Below are positions 62,999 through 64,000 of a stretch of 64,000 nucleotides of DNA, in pieces. Numbering within the stretch: position 1 is the stretch's first letter; every line of letters starts with the position of its first letter. The stretch lies in the NCBI GenBank assembly GCA_013817245.1, contig JACDDA010000003.1, positions 169,039-233,038 on the forward strand. Reading direction: 5' to 3'. This DNA comes from Gammaproteobacteria bacterium (GTDB lineage Bacteria > Pseudomonadota > Gammaproteobacteria > HTCC5015). A program made the position numbers and the translations under genes. The notes beneath the pieces were generated by a model, which worked only from the letters and a program-made list of their open reading frames with translations, was not told where the DNA came from and did no database searches.

Positions 62999-64000
62999 AT
63001 GGCGCAACAAGCTGATTATTTAATTCGCGATGCAATCATTCTTACCCAAAATTCACAGCGCACAATTTTGCATGATGGTGCAATCGCGATTGTGCAAGGC
63101 CGCATCGCCGCCATTGGTGAAACGCAACACATCACGCGTGAGTGGACTGCTAATAATATTTTGTCAGCAAAACGCCGCGTGATCACACCCGGTTTGATTA
63201 ATGCGCATATTCATATGACCGGCCCTGCATTATTTCCCGGCATTGAACCGGGCAGCAGTCCAATCGCTGATCATTTTCCAAAATGGGTAATGCCGCCGCA
63301 CGCAGTTTCCGAACCGGAAGACGAACAAGCGGCCGCACGTTTTGTCGTTTTACAAATGCTTAAACACGGTACCACCGCTTTTATTGAACCGGGCATTTGT
63401 CGTTTTCCTGCGGCGGTGTTAAACGCATTGGATGATTTACCATTAAAAGGCGCCATCGGCGCATGGGTATCTGATATGTGGCCGATTCCATTTGGCCCAA
63501 GTGATACGCCTGCTGCGATTGCTGCACTAGAAGAAGCGCTTAAACTCAAATCAAAAAATGGCCGCATTCGTGTATGGCCTAACATCATTGGCCACAACGG
63601 CTGTTCCGATGAGTTATATAAAAAAGCGCATGCGCTTGCACAACAACATGATGTGCATTGGACGTTTCATATGTCAGCGATGAGTGATGATGGTGATCAC
63701 TATCGCGCGCAAAGTGGACATGACCCATTAGTGCATTTCGACAAACTGGGTATATTAGATGAGCGCGCCATTATTGCGCACGGCATTCATCTAAGTCATG
63801 CAGAAGTCGATGTGTTGAAAAAAACTAACGCAACGGTTGCGTATTGTCCGGTGTGTTCTTTACGTTTATGCACCGGCATTACTAAAGTGGGCAAACATCC
63901 CGACTTGCCACATGTTGCGATTGGCACTGATACACAAAATGCGTCTAACCATTTAGACCTTTTGCGTTCTGCTGCAACCGCCTGTGATTTATACGGCGAA
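62999..64000 (+). CDS. amidohydrolase / metal-dependent deaminase, 3' end cut by the window edge
   Basis: The frame from ATG 62999 is open to the end of the window (334 residues seen). It matches the AtzA/TrzN/SAH-deaminase group of the amidohydrolase superfamily. Metal motif NAHIHMTGP, later HWTFHMSAMSD (His ligand), IIAHGIHLSHAEVD, and GTDTQNASNHLDLLRSA with the catalytic Asp. The N-terminal beta-sandwich (DYLIRDAIILTQNSQRTILH) is normal. Substrates could be a guanine-type base, SAH or a chloro- or amino-s-triazine-like ring; sequence alone does not say. A GGAG site lies 11 bases upstream. Probably co-transcribed with the GMC oxidoreductase. Confidence 0.88.
   Translation, partial: MAQQADYLIRDAIILTQNSQRTILHDGAIAIVQGRIAAIGETQHITREWTANNILSAKRRVITPGLINAHIHMTGPALFPGIEPGSSPIADHFPKWVMPPHAVSEPEDEQAAARFVVLQMLKHGTTAFIEPGICRFPAAVLNALDDLPLKGAIGAWVSDMWPIPFGPSDTPAAIAALEEALKLKSKNGRIRVWPNIIGHNGCSDELYKKAHALAQQHDVHWTFHMSAMSDDGDHYRAQSGHDPLVHFDKLGILDERAIIAHGIHLSHAEVDVLKKTNATVAYCPVCSLRLCTGITKVGKHPDLPHVAIGTDTQNASNHLDLLRSAATACDLYGE

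Noticed and set aside
1..64000. Search for prophage, CRISPR, toxin-antitoxin, restriction or secondary-metabolite clusters
   Set aside because: No integrase with phage genes, regular repeat-spacer array, paired toxin genes, methylase or PKS/NRPS modules were seen. XerD here is the housekeeping recombinase by linkage to dsbC.

Overview
The window looks like chromosomal DNA from a free-living or facultatively host-associated gammaproteobacterium of moderate G+C content (below half by eye). I could not fix the genus. The evidence is gene content and order: xerD-dsbC, lptF-lptG divergent from pepA-holC-valS, the EF-P/EpmA/EpmB group, a FimX-type degenerate c-di-GMP protein, HtpX, ParC/ParE, GTP-dependent PEP carboxykinase, DUF2970, a b561-YceI pair and a Csr/Rsm-type regulatory RNA. 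There is no prophage, CRISPR array, rRNA or tRNA. Coding density is high and most starts carry a good ribosome binding site.

Layout. 1-6100: 3' part of a GMC oxidoreductase, then a minus-strand metabolic group (ferredoxin-NADP reductase, acyl-CoA dehydrogenase, Lrp/AsnC effector-domain protein, aryl/acyl-CoA ligase). 6300-9600: RDD membrane protein, then efp with both lysine-modifying enzymes. 9700-14000: FimX-like protein, a two-way terminator, htpX and a patatin phospholipase. 14000-19700: parC, a CNNM/CBS transporter and parE. 19830-20290: intergenic DNA that I read as a GacA/UvrY-controlled CsrB/RsmZ-like sRNA gene. 20330-23720: overlapping three-gene glycerol/glycerophosphodiester operon. 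23800-29000: AddA-like helicase-nuclease, dsbC, xerD. 29100-31800: a MobB-like protein without nucleotide-binding motifs, RDD protein, HD-domain protein, dsbB. 31800-39900: lptG/lptF, pepA, holC, valS and two unknown proteins. 40000-45700: small conserved proteins, a lysophospholipase-type esterase, a zinc-ribbon protein with a histone-H1-like tail, and a TonB-TonB-TPR operon. 46100-54000: DsbD/ScsB-type reductase, YceI, malonyl-CoA-synthetase-like enzyme, Cdd1-type protein and a YbbA/YbbP ABC system. 54000-55030: a truncated kef remnant followed by a highly structured 563-bp inverted-repeat element. 55190-64000: pckG, a glycosyltransferase, small proteins, a TauE/SafE exporter, YceI plus cytochrome b561, a second GMC oxidoreductase and the 5' part of an amidohydrolase.

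How parts fit together. Envelope redox and stress functions recur (DsbB, DsbC, DsbD-like, HtpX, two YceI, b561, TonB proteins, Lpt permeases). The carbon genes point to aerobic use of aromatic or fatty acyl-CoA, glycerol phosphodiesters and gluconeogenesis from C4 acids. Regulation visible here is post-transcriptional (CsrA-sequestering RNA) and c-di-GMP based (FimX-like).

The most interesting items are the unannotated CsrB/RsmZ-like RNA with an upstream GacA-type palindrome, the composite inverted-repeat element at 54465-55027, the MobB pseudo-NTPase, and a periplasmic TonB-domain protein with a threefold cysteine-paired helical repeat.
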